Shown one piece after another: positions 22,942 through 34,568 of a stretch of 64,000 nucleotides of DNA; position 1 is the first letter of the stretch, and the number at the start of each line of letters is the position of its first letter. The stretch comes from Perognathus longimembris pacificus. Its lineage: Eukaryota > Chordata > Mammalia > Rodentia > Heteromyidae. The position numbers were made by a program, and so were the translations under genes. The stretch is taken from NCBI RefSeq assembly GCF_023159225.1, contig NC_063162.1, forward strand, positions 90,543,880-90,607,879, written 5' to 3'. The notes beneath the pieces are model-generated. The model was not told the origin of the DNA. It worked only from the letters and a program-made list of their open reading frames with translations, and ran no database searches.

Positions 22942-24920
22942 GGTGTACTGGGTCCCCGCACTTCCTCCCACCTGGGTCCACTGCGGCCAGGTCTGTCCTG
23001 GCTTCCGCTCCAGCCTCTCTCCACGGCACCCTGCTCGCTCTCTCGGTCTGTGTCTCTGTGTCTCTGCCTCTGTCTCTCTCATATCTCGGCCTCTTTCCTC
23101 TTGACTTCACTTTCTCAAGGGATATGGGACGTGTACCTAATTCGCATCTGTGTCCCAGGCCCCGACCTTCCTTCTCCATCGGAATACTGCCGAGCCGGGT
23201 GCAGCCACAATCCAATCTCCAGGGCTTCCCACTTTGAGCCCCAGTTGGCCTCACTTTTTGGAGGGCAGCGGCCTCTGGAGTTCCATCTGGATGGAGCCAG
23301 TGCCGAAGGGGCCCTGGGTCTCCCTACCGGCCGGAGCCACTCGGCTGCTGAAGCTGGAGCCTCCTCGGGGAGGGAGCGGGCCCACATCCCCCGGCGTGGC
23401 CGCCCCCTCGATTCAGACGCTGAGTCCCGGGCGCCGCGGCTAAAAAGCGCCCTGCTGGGCCTCTACGGAGCTCGGTGGGGTGCTGGTCTGGCAGCACCTA
23501 GACCCAGAGTTTGCGGCGGTTCACACCCCCCCCCCCATCGGCTCTGGCCCAGTTTTCTTTGTTCCTTGAGGGGGAAACCAATGCAAGTTTTAGCAGTCGT
23601 TGTCTTAGAGAATCGCTACCACAGCCATCTTCTTTCATCTTTATAATAATGTTTTTCTCAGACGGAAAAAACTAGGGAGAAACATCTCAATCTTCTATTT
23701 AGTTTCCTTTTTGCATAGTTTTTCCTCTGATAGTGTATACATCTTTCAAAACTGTGCTAATATTGATCCCAAAGTTATTTTGATCACATTAACTTATGGG
23801 GTAGAGGTGGGGGGGGGGTAAGGGTGAGGGGTAGGTGTCTTTTTCTTATGCAAAAATACCCTTTCCGGTGAGATCAGATTACTATCTTCGTGTTTGTCCT
23901 TTTCTACCTCGTTTCCCACCATTCCCCAGTATAATCTTTTTCTTTTTTAATTTCAGCGGTCAATTTGTATAATACTTATTTCTGTAAAGTTTTGCAATTC
24001 ATTTGCATTCAAGGTTTTAGGGTTTAACTTTGTGAGTGTGTTTTTAACTTCTAAACAAGTAAACCTATCGTTTATTTCAGAGGAGGCTGTAGTATAAATG
24101 CCAAAAGAGAGAAACTGAGAGAGGGAGAGGGAGTGCTAGAGAAAATAAAAACCCTTTGTACAATATATCTGAACCGAATGGTTTGTACAACTGGAGAATC
24201 GTTCTAGATTAGTTACACAATTAACTCCACCAGTGTGAAGGTGTGAGGTACAGTTGTCCAGGAGACGATTTTGTATAGTATTTTTCTTGTACATTACTTC
24301 CAGTAAATATTTGAAAATATATTGAAGTAAACTTGATTTTTTTGTCACAAGAAAATATTAAGAATTATTGTTGTGGTTCTGATGAGCTGCAGGTTTGTTG
24401 TTTTTTTTTTAAACTCATTTCTGGAGGTGCAGAGCCACAAACGCACTTTCGGGGCCTAGTTTTGCTCGAATATGAATTTAGATAGGTATCAAACTGTAAT
24501 AACTAAGACAATATTTGATAAATGTTGGATGACATTTAATTTAATGGAGCATGTACTTATTTGCATTTGCTGGCAGTTCAGGCATAGTTAAAGTGAGAAT
24601 TCTATATTTCGTAATAACTGGGTCACCAAAACCCATGTATTAAATAAATTGTCCAAGTGAAACTCAACTAACTTTGGCCTTTGTGTATTTCCTGAAGGTA
24701 ATATTGTTAACTGTTAATAAATACGCCTGTCACTACACTTAAATGTTTGCAGATTCTGCAAACTAATTGATCATTGTAATGTTGAAATAATTTGGATATT
24801 TCACATTGAAATGAAAAACCTTTCTCTGGAACATTTAGACTTGCATTTTAAATGCATGAAATGTAATTGATTTATTTGTAATATTTTAAATGGTATTAAT
24901 AAACTCAGATAAAAGACTAG
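22942..24920 (+). other. SP8: SP8 3' UTR (probable extent)
   Basis: After the stop the sequence runs GC-rich to about 23560, then becomes AT-rich with many ATTTA-type and T-rich stretches and no repeats, as expected of a long regulated 3' UTR. Polyadenylation-signal hexamers (AATAAA) occur near 24145, 24646, 24716 and 24898. The last is followed by a T-rich stretch. The end is inferred. Confidence 0.6.
24898..24903 (+). terminator. SP8: candidate SP8 poly(A) signal AATAAA
   Basis: A canonical hexamer 1957 bp after the stop codon, followed within 40-50 bp by T-rich sequence (ttgtattcttttttcc). Earlier AATAAA hexamers near 24646 and 24716 could give shorter transcripts. Confidence 0.5.
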
Positions 24921-26639
24921 GCCAGTTAATTTGTATTCTTTTTTCCTTTTTAAACCATAGACATTTGCATTTTATCTTTAGTTTAAATGTCTAATTTAGA
25001 CAAAACATGTCCCTGGTTTGTGGTAATATTTAAATAATTCCCTTTAAGATATTCCTTAGATAGAAAAATTTGTTTGGCAAAATTCTGTTTTCTCTGTTTA
25101 CTAAGATAAAGATTATAGTGTCTAAGAAATGTAATGAATTATTTACTAGTAGATTTAGTTCATAGAATCAGATTTATTGAGCTCTGAGAATTTGCACTAA
25201 GTCGCCAGACAATTCAAAGAAATTTTTCCATTCTGCTTCTTTTTTGCTCTCCTGAAGGAGTTAAGTTGTTGGCCTTTGATTGTAGTTAGTGTTTAAAAGG
25301 CCAAATCTTACATTGGAATATCAATACGTTTAAATTTTTAAAACAAACGTGGGGTTGGGGGTAACTTTTGTTGTTAGGAGGTGGAGGAGGTCAAAGTAAC
25401 AAAAGCTTGTTTAGGGCATTCCATGTCTTAGCTAAAGATTATGTAGAAGTAAATATCAATAGTAGATTCCTGTTGAAATGAGTTATCTGTTCTTTTAAAG
25501 TCTCTAAACAGACACCAAAGAAAAGGAAGGTTAAACCTTAATCTATCTACGAGGCTATTGTTCCAAGGTGTCAATGATGCCAATAAAAAATATTGTCTTG
25601 TTATGTCTAAGTGCATTTAAGCAGTGTTTCTTGAGCCATACTTTGAAACAAAATACCTAAAAAAATGTTGATTGATGTTATATCAAACTATTTCACTTTT
25701 AGATATTTTGAATCAAATTGAATAAAAAGTTAGTGTGTTCAGATTCCAGTAAGTTAAGCTTCTTTCTTTTACATTCTCCGCAACTGAAGTTTCAGTCCTT
25801 GGTATTCATGTCAAACTGAAAAATTTCCATTGATATTATGAAAATGTCATTATGGCACCTAAAGACAAATGAAGTGTAGAGTACTCAATTCTTGGGGGGA
25901 AGGGGAGGATTCTTAGGTAAATATGTTTTAAAATAATTCAAATGGTGTCCAAGTAGCAGACTAATCTTTCTGTCTATGCAGATGTACAATCCACGATCTT
26001 TAAGTTTTAGACACACAGCTCTGATGTTTAGTATGCTATAGCTCTAAATAACCATTATTAATAAATAAAATAGTCTCTGTCACTTTCTTCCTAGGAACAA
26101 CATGCAGAACATGGTTTAAGTGTTTCCTTTGTTTTTTTTTTTTTTTTTTCCTTGAATGTTGCAGCGCTGGGGAATTCGGACAGAACCATTCTGAAGGAAT
26201 TAAATGTAGTGGAAGGTAAGAGGAAGGCTGCTCAGTACATTTATATTATCTGTAGCATTCCATCCAGAATCAGCATTTGATTTAAGAGGTGGATTGTGAC
26301 GAGGAGAGGTATTGTCTGGCAGGATTCTTCAGATTGGGGAAGAGGAATTGATTATTTTCAGTGGTTGAGTGGTGCAAACTTTCACTTTCTTCCATCTGTA
26401 CCTCCTCACACTTCTAGGTTGGCTTAACTTGGTTTTGAAAGTTATTGAGCCGTGTTTCTAGGTTTGTTTTCTTCAGAGTGGGCAGGGTTCACCTCTTAAG
26501 GAGAAACATCCTCTTTGTGGAGAATGTCAGATAAAGTACAAAACCGATTTTTTTTCCTTGCTGCTTTGACTCAGATGAAGTTAGAGTTTGGGTCTTTGAA
26601 CTAAAGTCTTGCAGATCAAGGTAGCATCAAATTAGTTGA
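24921..26639. other. SP8 downstream flank, no repeats seen
   Basis: AT-rich, single-copy-looking sequence with no SINE or LINE insertion and no exon seen. A T-run lies at 26133-26150. Regulatory content is possible but nothing specific can be supported. Confidence 0.45.
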
Positions 26640-26804
26640 CTCAGAGGTCAGGCCAGCATGTGTCAGCTCATACTCAAGAAACTGAAAAAGGGCTGCCACC
26701 CTGGGTAATGTGTTGGCACAGTTCAACCTTTCTCTTCCCTCCATTTTTCCCTGTTCTGCTTTCCTTCCTTACTCATTTTTTCTCACTCCTCCCTCTTTCT
26801 CTTG

Positions 26805-26974
26805 CTCTCTCTTCCTTCTTCCCTCCCTCCCTCCCTCCCTCTTCCTTCCTTCCTTCCTTCCTTCCTTCCTTCCTTCCTTCCTTCCTTCCTTCCTTCCTTC
26901 CTTCCTTCCTTCCTTCCTCCCTCCCTCCCTCCCTCCCTTCCTCTCAGTGTATTTCAAGGAAATGATGTTGTATA
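26805..26974 (+). repeat. (CCTT)n pyrimidine microsatellite followed by a duplicated 'cag-tgtatttcaagg' motif, copy 1
   Basis: A pure pyrimidine tract of (CCCT)n and (CCTT)n (about 26820-26944) runs straight into cagtgtatttcaagg at 26945-26959 and 'gatgttgtat' soon after. The same word follows another pyrimidine tract at 27707. No SINE sits next to this microsatellite, unlike the others in the window. Confidence 0.8.
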
Positions 26975-27639
26975 AGGAACCTGGATGATCGGGCTCATTA
27001 GGTGCAAGATGGATTTGGTGAGTTGGGACCATAGAAAATTAATTTTGTGCTGTATACTTAATTTAGACTAATGTGATGAGTTTCTGTCCTTCATCCTTAT
27101 GTGGAAAAGTTTCTGGTGGGTTTGTCTTCTTGCCACTTTCTTCTTATTCCAATCTTGGCCTAACTTCTCAGCTGGACTTCCTCTGGCTAAGAATGCTAAA
27201 ATAGAAACTTAGACAAGTGGGTGATCTGCTAGACTTCTGAGTTAGCAGATTGACAAATTCACCATCAACATTTTTATCTCTGTGAATGTCTTGTTGCAAT
27301 AATGAATGCAATGTTACTAGCGTTTGGGAGAATTCATTTAAAATAAATACTTCATTTATTTTCAAGGGGTAGTTTAAAGGTCAAGATAGCTTTTTTTGGC
27401 TGGTAAATTAAGACAGAAACCTGCTGGGAAAAAAGATGTAGGTTGCATTTGTTCTCTGGTTGTCTAAGATAGCAGACATAGGTTTTATTCCCATTCAGGT
27501 AGTTTAAAGAAACCATACACTGTGTGTGTATCTTGCTGATTTTTGTTGCTTTTATCCAGATGAGCATTCTGTCTTAATTACTAAAATGACTTCAGGTATA
27601 CTAATGCTTCTTTTTTTCTCTCTTGTTTCTACAATAGTC

Positions 27640-27765
27640 TCTTCTCTCCCCCTCCCTCCCACCCTCCCTCCCTCCCTATCTCCCTCCCCCCTTCCTCCGT
27701 CCCTTCCAGTGTATTTCAAGGAAACGATGTTGTATCATTTTAACCTAGTGTTCTCATTAGAGGTG
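27640..27765 (+). repeat. pyrimidine tract followed by the duplicated motif, copy 2
   Basis: A (CCCT)n-rich tract (27640-27706) leads into cagtgtatttcaagg (27707-27721), then 'gatgttgtat'. The shared segment is about 30 bp with one mismatch. A weaker match (ctcattag.ggtg) follows in both copies, so the two loci, about 760 bp apart, probably derive from one local duplication. Between the copies (26990-27600) I see no other repeat. Confidence 0.7.
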
Positions 27766-27829
27766 GCTTCTTTCGAAGACTTTGCTCAGTATATAGTTGT
27801 TATTATTTAAAACAAAAAAACTACAGAAT

Positions 27830-29080
27830 TTTCTCAAGCGCGAATTCCTGCTTCCGGATTAGAGGAAAGCCGCTAATCCTTGCTGTCCTGACCCCCAGCA
27901 GATGCGGTTCGAGGAGACGCGCGTCAGTGGCCATCTCTTTAGATTCGCTGCATTCCTATGAGCTCGTGTTGATTTGCTACAGCGGGGGAGGGAGAGAGGA
28001 GGTAATCTATTTTCCTTAGTCCCTGGGCGCGTGTTTAATTTAATTTAATTTTCTGTGGAGTCTCCAGGCGGAGGGGAGGCAGCAGCCTTCTACATTTGCT
28101 TTGGTTCCTAAGGACAGCCGGGTCTCTAAGAGTTTTAGGGACAACGAGGAGGGTTTACAGAGTGACCTAGAACTGGCGATCAAGCGCCCTCTACAAGCTG
28201 CTCATTGATTTTCCAAAACCATTCTTTCAAGTTCATCTGCTGAGCTTGGTGCAAGCCCACTCCCTCCCCAGCCCAACTTCGCGGTTGCAGCGGTAACTTC
28301 TGGCGGATGGGCAGAACGCTGGAGCCCCCTTCGCTCGGGGTGGAGTTCTCGGAGTTCTCAACTGGGTCGGGCGGGCCCCATTCCCCTGCTTCTTTTCTTC
28401 TCTAGAAGTGGGGGTAGTTTGGAGCTACGGGGGGTGACCCAGTCTTTCAAAACGCCACTTCTCTCTCGACGTGCGGGGTGGGGGGGGGGCGCTCTTAGAA
28501 AGGCATCCCCCCCCCCATCCTAGAAGCGAGAACTTCTAAGCTGGCGAGTTACACTTCTTTTGAGTAAGGGGATCGGCGTTCTGGGGTCTTCTTGTACTCA
28601 GCTTCTACTCAGGTCTAACGCGCTGTAACCCCCTTCGCCCCCAACTCCGTCCTCCGTCGCCCTGCGCGGTGCCCAGCGCACACAAAGGCCCCGCGGCCGC
28701 CTCGGCTCGCTGCGCGGACGGCGAGCGCCACCCTGTGCCCCGCGTGCGCTCTGCAGCGCGCCGCGCGCAGGCGACACCGGTCCACCCCGCCGGTCACTCC
28801 CCAGCCTAACCTTGGGCGAACCCCGGCTGGGCACCCCCCCTCCCGCCCCCCCCCGGGTGGGGGGAGGCTGACCATTCTTCAAGGACGCTGGGCTTCGCCG
28901 GGTGAGGGACCCGCTTCGCTTTCTTTCCTGCGAGAGCTCCGAATCCTCCACACCTTCCCACTGTCCTCGCAGTCTGAGCATTCTGGGGTTCCCACCCTAT
29001 CCCGAGGTGGCCGCCCGCATCGGGTCCAGCCAGAGCCGCCAGGGCCACCGGAGCCCGCTGCCGTGCGCTGCCGCGCTTCC
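27830..29080. promoter_or_regulatory. orphan CpG island downstream of SP8
   Basis: CpG content rises from about 27830 and peaks at 28620-28800 (ccgcggccgcctcggctcgc, then gcgcgccgcgcgcaggcg). The island is about 4 kb beyond the inferred SP8 transcript end and has no coding exon. Open frames on the minus strand (28598-29144) are Arg/Gly/Pro-rich composition effects. It may be the promoter of an unannotated non-coding RNA or a developmental CpG island. Polarity cannot be read. Confidence 0.65.
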
Positions 29081-30915
29081 CAAACCAGTTCAGATTGCTC
29101 TTTGGCTTTGCCCTCCTTTGCGAGGTCTCCTCCCCCACCTCCAACTCAGGCCACTCTGCTTAGCAGCCACTCGCTTCCCCGCTCCTGTCCCCCGACACTC
29201 CCATAGTCTTGTACCAAGTGTAGCAGCTTTCGCCGAAGATGAAAAGTTTTATTCTTGTCACTTTGCTATGGCTTTGCCGGATTCGACTGGAGCAACTTTC
29301 ACATCTCCTTTCTCCCTTCATACGGGAAAGGGAGCAAAACCATCAGACGGGCGGTGAAACCTTTCGACTTTTTAGATTTCAGCAATCAAAAGAAAGACTA
29401 ATACAGCCACTCTGTGACTTATGTGGGCGGCCTCGGGTGGAAGTGGATCTCATAGGAATCTCTGTATCTGTTGAACAAAAGTATATTCTTCCTCGGTGGC
29501 CTTTTTTTTTTTTTTTAAACAACAACAACAACAAAACTAAACTAAAATACCACAACTCTTGGTGGATTTTCTTCCTCTTTGTTCTACCTTTCCTGATTCA
29601 TTTGGCAGTGGGATATTTCCACAGTGTTAGTAATATTTATCAGGCCATATTTACTGACATCTGAAGATAGATCACTCCCCCTTTGCCCCCCCCCCCGCCC
29701 CCGTCCCCCCAACACCATTCAGGAAAATATCTGCAGCTCCCCGGGCCGTCTCCCGAAAGGAGAGCAATGGGAACAGCCTCCTTGCCCTGGGTTCTTTGGC
29801 ACTTTGTGCCTTGGGGTGAGGGTATGTGCAAGGGTTCCACTTGGTACCCTCCAGCGATTAAACTTGGCGATCATGGACGGTCATGCAGGCCCTGTCTCTT
29901 TTAGTTTAAGGCAGCCTGACTCTCCTCAAGAGTTACCTCCAAGGAGTTGTCAGGTATGCAGCCATCCCATTGGCTTCTTCTCGGGCTTAACGGACCCCAA
30001 TATCTGTGTCTGCACGCAAGGCCCTCGAGTAGAGGCCGGCGGGCCGCCTGCAGCGCCCGGGTATAATTGACACGTCGACCACCCTCTTCCTTCCTCCCAG
30101 CTGGTGATGAGAGCGGAGCCCCCACCCCACCCCCTCGCTCGGGGGTCCGGAAAGCCGGGAAGCTCTGGAATGCTGAGTTTCTCTCACCCTATTGTGCCTA
30201 GGTGTTGCAAACCACTGGAGGACAGAGCTTCACGCTTTGATCTCATGGCCCAGCCATTCTTTAGCTCAGAGGGGCGAGTTTAAATTAAATTTCTTTCTCT
30301 GCTGATAAGTTCTAATGGGCCTCAGAAGGTGAATAATTATGCAGTAACATTTCATGGGTTGTTGGAGTGGCAATTCCCACTGCGCTGTCACCAGGAACTG
30401 AATTTCCCTCGTAGGCTCCTTGTTCAATGAAGCTTCCCCAATGGAGCCACAAGTGTCTTTCAAATCTCCATGCAGATTCAAATCAAGGCCTTCCCCAACT
30501 TTCACCTTTCTTGTTCCGCCAAGCAGCGTCGAAGTTTTATTACTGGTTTAAAAATACATTTAAGATTGGCACTGAAAGATTTTTTTCTTTAAAGGAAAAA
30601 ATACTTTGTTTTGATGATTAAAGCAAGCCAAGTTGATAAAAGCTGAGGCACCATTTTACTGGAAAAGGGTTGCACAAACTACCTGCAATCTGCCTCATCC
30701 AAGTAGCACTTCAGTTTGCCACCCACCTTGACTTCTCTTAGTAGATTGATGTGTGATTCCCCCCCCCCCCCGCGTTTGATTTCTAAGCCCAAAACATCTG
30801 GATTTGGAGCTCTGGTCGTCCTGAGAACTTAACGCTAATGTTTGAACCCACCTGTTCATCAGTGGACCCCCACCAGGGACGGATAAGCGGAAATAATGCC
30901 ATTGCTGCTTCATGC
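29081..30915. other. intergenic, moderately GC-rich, no repeats seen
   Basis: Contains C-runs near 29689 and 30760 and an (AAC)n run at 29519-29534 next to a T-run. No exon with a supportable product. Local CpG clusters (29730-30150) continue the island domain. Confidence 0.45.
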
Positions 30916-31760
30916 AAAATAGACCATTAGTAAACGAGGACTTAATTCTTTGAAAGATTCATTTACAGTTAGTTTTCTCCCAAGCTGGGTACGAAATGCA
31001 CCAACAATTTGGATGGCTGTCACAGCATTTTGATACTGAAAGGGAAATCCGACTCTTAATCTGAATCAAAGAACATTAAATTTGTAATTTGAAAGCACAA
31101 TGGAACTCTTTTATTGTCTTGCTTTTTTTTTTAAAGGAAATTCTCCATTCACACCAGTGCTTCATTCCATTGTGTTTTCCGTGTTTACTTTTCTTTCCTT
31201 TAAATTTCTTCCCTTAATGAATTAAGCTCCCACAAGCTTCAAGATTTCTAAATCAAACACATAGAAATTGGAGCCTGCTTATCAAGTTTTCAATCCTCTC
31301 TTGGCAACTAATTTGAAAGGGCCCAAACAATGAGTTGATTTACATTATGCTCATTTCACCCAGCTCTCTGTGCAAATGTTGAAAACCCTTCCAGAATTCA
31401 CCTTGGGTTATTTTTACATCTACAGAGGAATCAATCTGGCTTTTAAGATTTTTGGCCACTCCATTTCACGTACTAAAATAGAAGAAAGAATGTAGATGTT
31501 TTTCTCGTCCCCCCCCCCCACCCCCGCCCTGAGATTCAGTGATTGTCTAGTTCAGCTGAAAATAAAGGACTTGCACTGCCCAATTTTGCACCCAATTTAA
31601 TGCCCCTAATTACGTGGGCACCCTATCATCAGCTTTCCATCATTTCAGGAAGTTTTAGGCTCCTTCTTGTGTGCTGATCAATGCCTCATTTCTTTTAATA
31701 CCTATCTCTTATTTTGGCTTTCATTTTCCTCTTCCCCAAAGCAGGTTCTTTCCCTTTCCA
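30916..31760. promoter_or_regulatory. candidate conserved non-coding element (enhancer-like)
   Basis: Repeat-free, AT-rich, high-complexity block with homeodomain- and SOX-like words (aacaatttgg near 31003, ttaatgaatt near 31214, cctaattacg near 31605, cattgttt-type words). It is the last stretch before SINEs resume near 32000. The call is by composition and position only. Confidence 0.3.
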
Positions 31761-31999
31761 ATTGAACAAACAATGGCCTTTGTAAGAGAAGGGAACCTAG
31801 TGGCAGGTGGAAATGTTTTTAAAAGATATTCACATTGATTTAGTAAGGCTTGAAAAATATTACTGAGATCTATATATATTCTTTAACAGAAGTTGGACAG
31901 ATATAAGGTATCTTCATTTAAGGGACAATTATCTTTGTTATACCATGAAATTATATTTCTTCCACACTTCAAGGAATAGAGTCATCGTCTACCACAAAC

Positions 32000-32510
32000 C
32001 CTCCCTGCCCCATCCCCGGCCATGTGCATGGGCCTGGACACTGTCCATGAGCTGTTTTGTTTAAGGCTAGTGTTCTACTAGTTGAGTTACAGCTCCACTT
32101 CCAGCTTTTTGGTGGCTAATGGGAGATCAGAGTTCATGGGCTTTTCTACCCAGCTGGCTTTGAAACATTATCCATAGATCTCAGCCTCTGGAGTATCTAG
32201 AATTACAGAGGAGAGCCATTAGTACCTGGAAGTAAAGTTTTTTTTTTTTAAGTAAATAAAGTAACAATTTAGTAACCTCTGTACTTTGAGGCATTTATTT
32301 TATTTATTTTTTGTTGGTGTGGGGCTTGAACTTGGGGCTAGGTGCTGTCCTGGAGCTCTTTGCTTACCTTGAGCCACAGCTCCACTTGGGTTTTCTGGTG
32401 CTTGGTTGGAAATAAGAGTCTAATGGATTTTTCTGGCATTGAACCTTGATCCTCTGAGCTCAGCTTCCTGAGTAGCTAGGATTATAGTTATGAGCCACCA
32501 CGGCCCAGCT
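32000..32510 (-). repeat. two minus-strand B1-Geo SINEs
   Basis: Copy one (32000-32229) is diverged. Copy two (32312-32510) runs from the Geo part ('ggggcttgaacttgggg', 'gagccacagctccac') to the B1 head ('agtagctaggattatag', 'gagccaccacggcccagc'). It is bracketed by ctttgaggca at 32284-32293 and 32509-32518, a probable target-site duplication. These are the first mobile elements after the SP8 block. Confidence 0.8.
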
Positions 32511-32974
32511 TTGAGGCAAGTTTTTGTTTTGTCTCTGTGTATAACTATTGCCTTAAAACTAAAGTAGGTAAATTTGGGTAAGGTATATTATGCTTGTTAT
32601 GATTAATATCACAGTTGAATGTTGTAACAGGAAAGAAGACAGCAGTGAAGCAATTTGGTAAATATTTTGGCAATGGAGCATTGTATATTGTGCTACAAAC
32701 ACTTTGTAGAAAGCATGTGATGTAAATTATTCCATATATAATTATTGATTGAAATGAATGGCTAAGTGGCATTTTGTCTTGTGTCTTTTAATATATACAT
32801 TTTATAAGATCAAATGCAGGTAAGTTTTCCATTCTTCAGATTCTGCCTAGGGATGAAATAGGTGCTTGATGTAAGATAAATGGTTAGTATGTTTGTGAAA
32901 TGCCTTGGAAGGACTTTTCTTTTCTCAGGTGGCCAAAACAGTGCATAACTTTCTCTGCTTACCTTCCCCTTGCT
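32511..32974. other. intergenic, nothing recognised
   Basis: AT-rich sequence without a supportable feature. Confidence 0.4.
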
Positions 32975-33320
32975 CCCTCAATACTAAGGTTTGAACTCAG
33001 GTTCTGGGTGCTATCTATTAGCTTTTTTGTTCAAGGCTGGTGCTCTACCACTTGAGCCACTGCTTCACTTCTGGCTTTTTGCTGGTTAATTCTGGCTCTG
33101 TTCATCCCCCTTTCCTTCTTTGTTTGTCTACTTTTTTCCCTTTGGCCCTCTCTTGCATCTACCCCTTTCCTGGTGCTTATCTTGAAAAAAAAAAATTAAG
33201 TGAAGTAAGCCAGACCCAGAGAAACAAAGACTGCCTGGTTTCCCTCATTTGTGGTACATAGAATATGCCTATAAATCTACAAGTAAACACACTGGGTGGT
33301 AGGCAAGTGGTTACCAATGA
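32975..33320 (-). repeat. truncated Geo SINE (minus) and adjoining L1-type 3' fragment
   Basis: 32975-33090 is the Geo part in minus orientation ('ggtttgaactcaggttctggg', 'accacttgagcc'). 33190-33300 (agtgaagtaagccagaccca, then 'tccctcatttgtgg') resembles the 3' end of L1-lineage elements in plus orientation. Both are incomplete. Confidence 0.55.
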
Positions 33321-33397
33321 ATTAACTAAAGTATAATAGACTCTATGAAGAGCTCAACAGTACAATTCTTTAGTAAGACTAGTTTAAAGCTTCCCCA

Positions 33398-33598
33398 AAT
33401 CAGCTTAACTTTTTTTTTTTTTTGCCAGTCCTGGAGCTTGAACTCAGGGCCTGAGCACTGGCCCTGGCCTCTTCGCTCACAGTGCCACTTCTGGCCTTTC
33501 TATGTATGTGGTGCTAAGGAATGGAACCCAGGGCTTCATGTAGATGAGGCAAGCACTGTTGCCACTAGGCCATATTCCCAGCCCCAATCAGCTTAACT
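33398..33598 (-). mobile_element. IDL-Geo SINE with 13 bp target-site duplication
   Basis: aatcagcttaact is at 33398-33410 and 33586-33598. Between them is a minus-strand IDL-Geo with a 12-base T-run (A-tail) at 33411-33422. The Geo half is slightly shortened near 33470-33480, where the 'aaggctagcactctaccacttgag' region is missing. Confidence 0.9.
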
Positions 33599-34332
33599 CT
33601 TAAGTGAACTTTTTACTTTGAAATTTTAGGCTTATTGACAACCTTTAAAAGTAGGCCTTTTTTTTGGTGAGTTTTTTCCCCTCTTGTTACCATTCTGAAA
33701 TTTAAAGACTTACCCAATTCAGTACCTTTGATTTCATGTATGCAAACACAGATTAAAGTTTGAATGTCAATATTTTCAGTTCAGAGGATCAAAATGTATT
33801 TTTAGCAAACATTTTAAATTTTTAGTTCTACAACTTAAAATGAGTACCTTCTCCTTTTTCTTAATGTAGTAACTATAAAACATAAATTATGATTTCTTTT
33901 ATTTCCTCTTACTTTTCAACTTGTTTTTTAGGTTATTTTTGTTAGGAAACTGAATTTGTTAAAATAAACTTTAAAACTTTATAGTTGAGGTCTTATTTAT
34001 TTTTAGTAACATTGTGTAGACACATTTGTATGTTATTGTCTTGTTTGGTGAAGATTATGAGGGACTTTAGCAAAAGGGACCATTTTAGATATGTTAAAAC
34101 ACTTTTAGTGTGAGCTGACTCACGCAATATTTGAACTGTATTTATTCTGAAGATGAATTGTTTGAAATTGAAATACAAATGAATGTCATGTTTTATTCAT
34201 TTTTATATTTTTACTGAAAAATAAGTGTATATCTCAAGGAAGATCAACTCTTAAGGACGTATATGTAAAACCAGAGTGGCACTCATTCATGAAAATGCTA
34301 AGATAGTATTCTGTACTATTACAAAAGGGGAA
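33599..34332. other. intergenic, nothing recognised
   Basis: AT-rich sequence without exon or repeat that I can name. Confidence 0.45.
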
Positions 34333-34568
34333 TGCTGCTGGGTGCTGATGGCTCACACCTATAATCCTAACTGATCAGGAGGTTGAGACCTGAGGATCAT
34401 GGCTTAAAGCTAGCCTGGGCAGGAAAGTTTGTGAGACTCTTTTCTCCAGTTAGCCACCAAAGTAAAAGCCAGAAGGGGAGCTGTGGCTCAAATGGTAGAA
34501 TGCTAACCCTGAAAACAGAAGCTCAGGGACAGTGCCCAGTCCCTGAGTTCAAGCCCCAGGACAGGCAT
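34333..34568 (+). repeat. B1-Geo SINE
   Basis: Complete copy: B1-like head ('gggtgctgatggctcacacc'), 'gagacctgaggatcatgg', Geo part ('ggagctgtggctcaaatgg', 'cagggacagtgcccagtccc', 'gttcaagcccc'), then a CA-rich tail. Confidence 0.85.

Noticed and set aside
21283..23254. Long open frames overlapping SP8 in other frames and on the minus strand
   Set aside because: They shadow a GC-rich coding exon. Their sequences are low-complexity, while the SP8 frame has complete zinc fingers and known motifs.
28598..29144. Minus-strand open frames in the downstream CpG island
   Set aside because: Arg/Gly/Pro-rich, overlapping in several frames, no motif.
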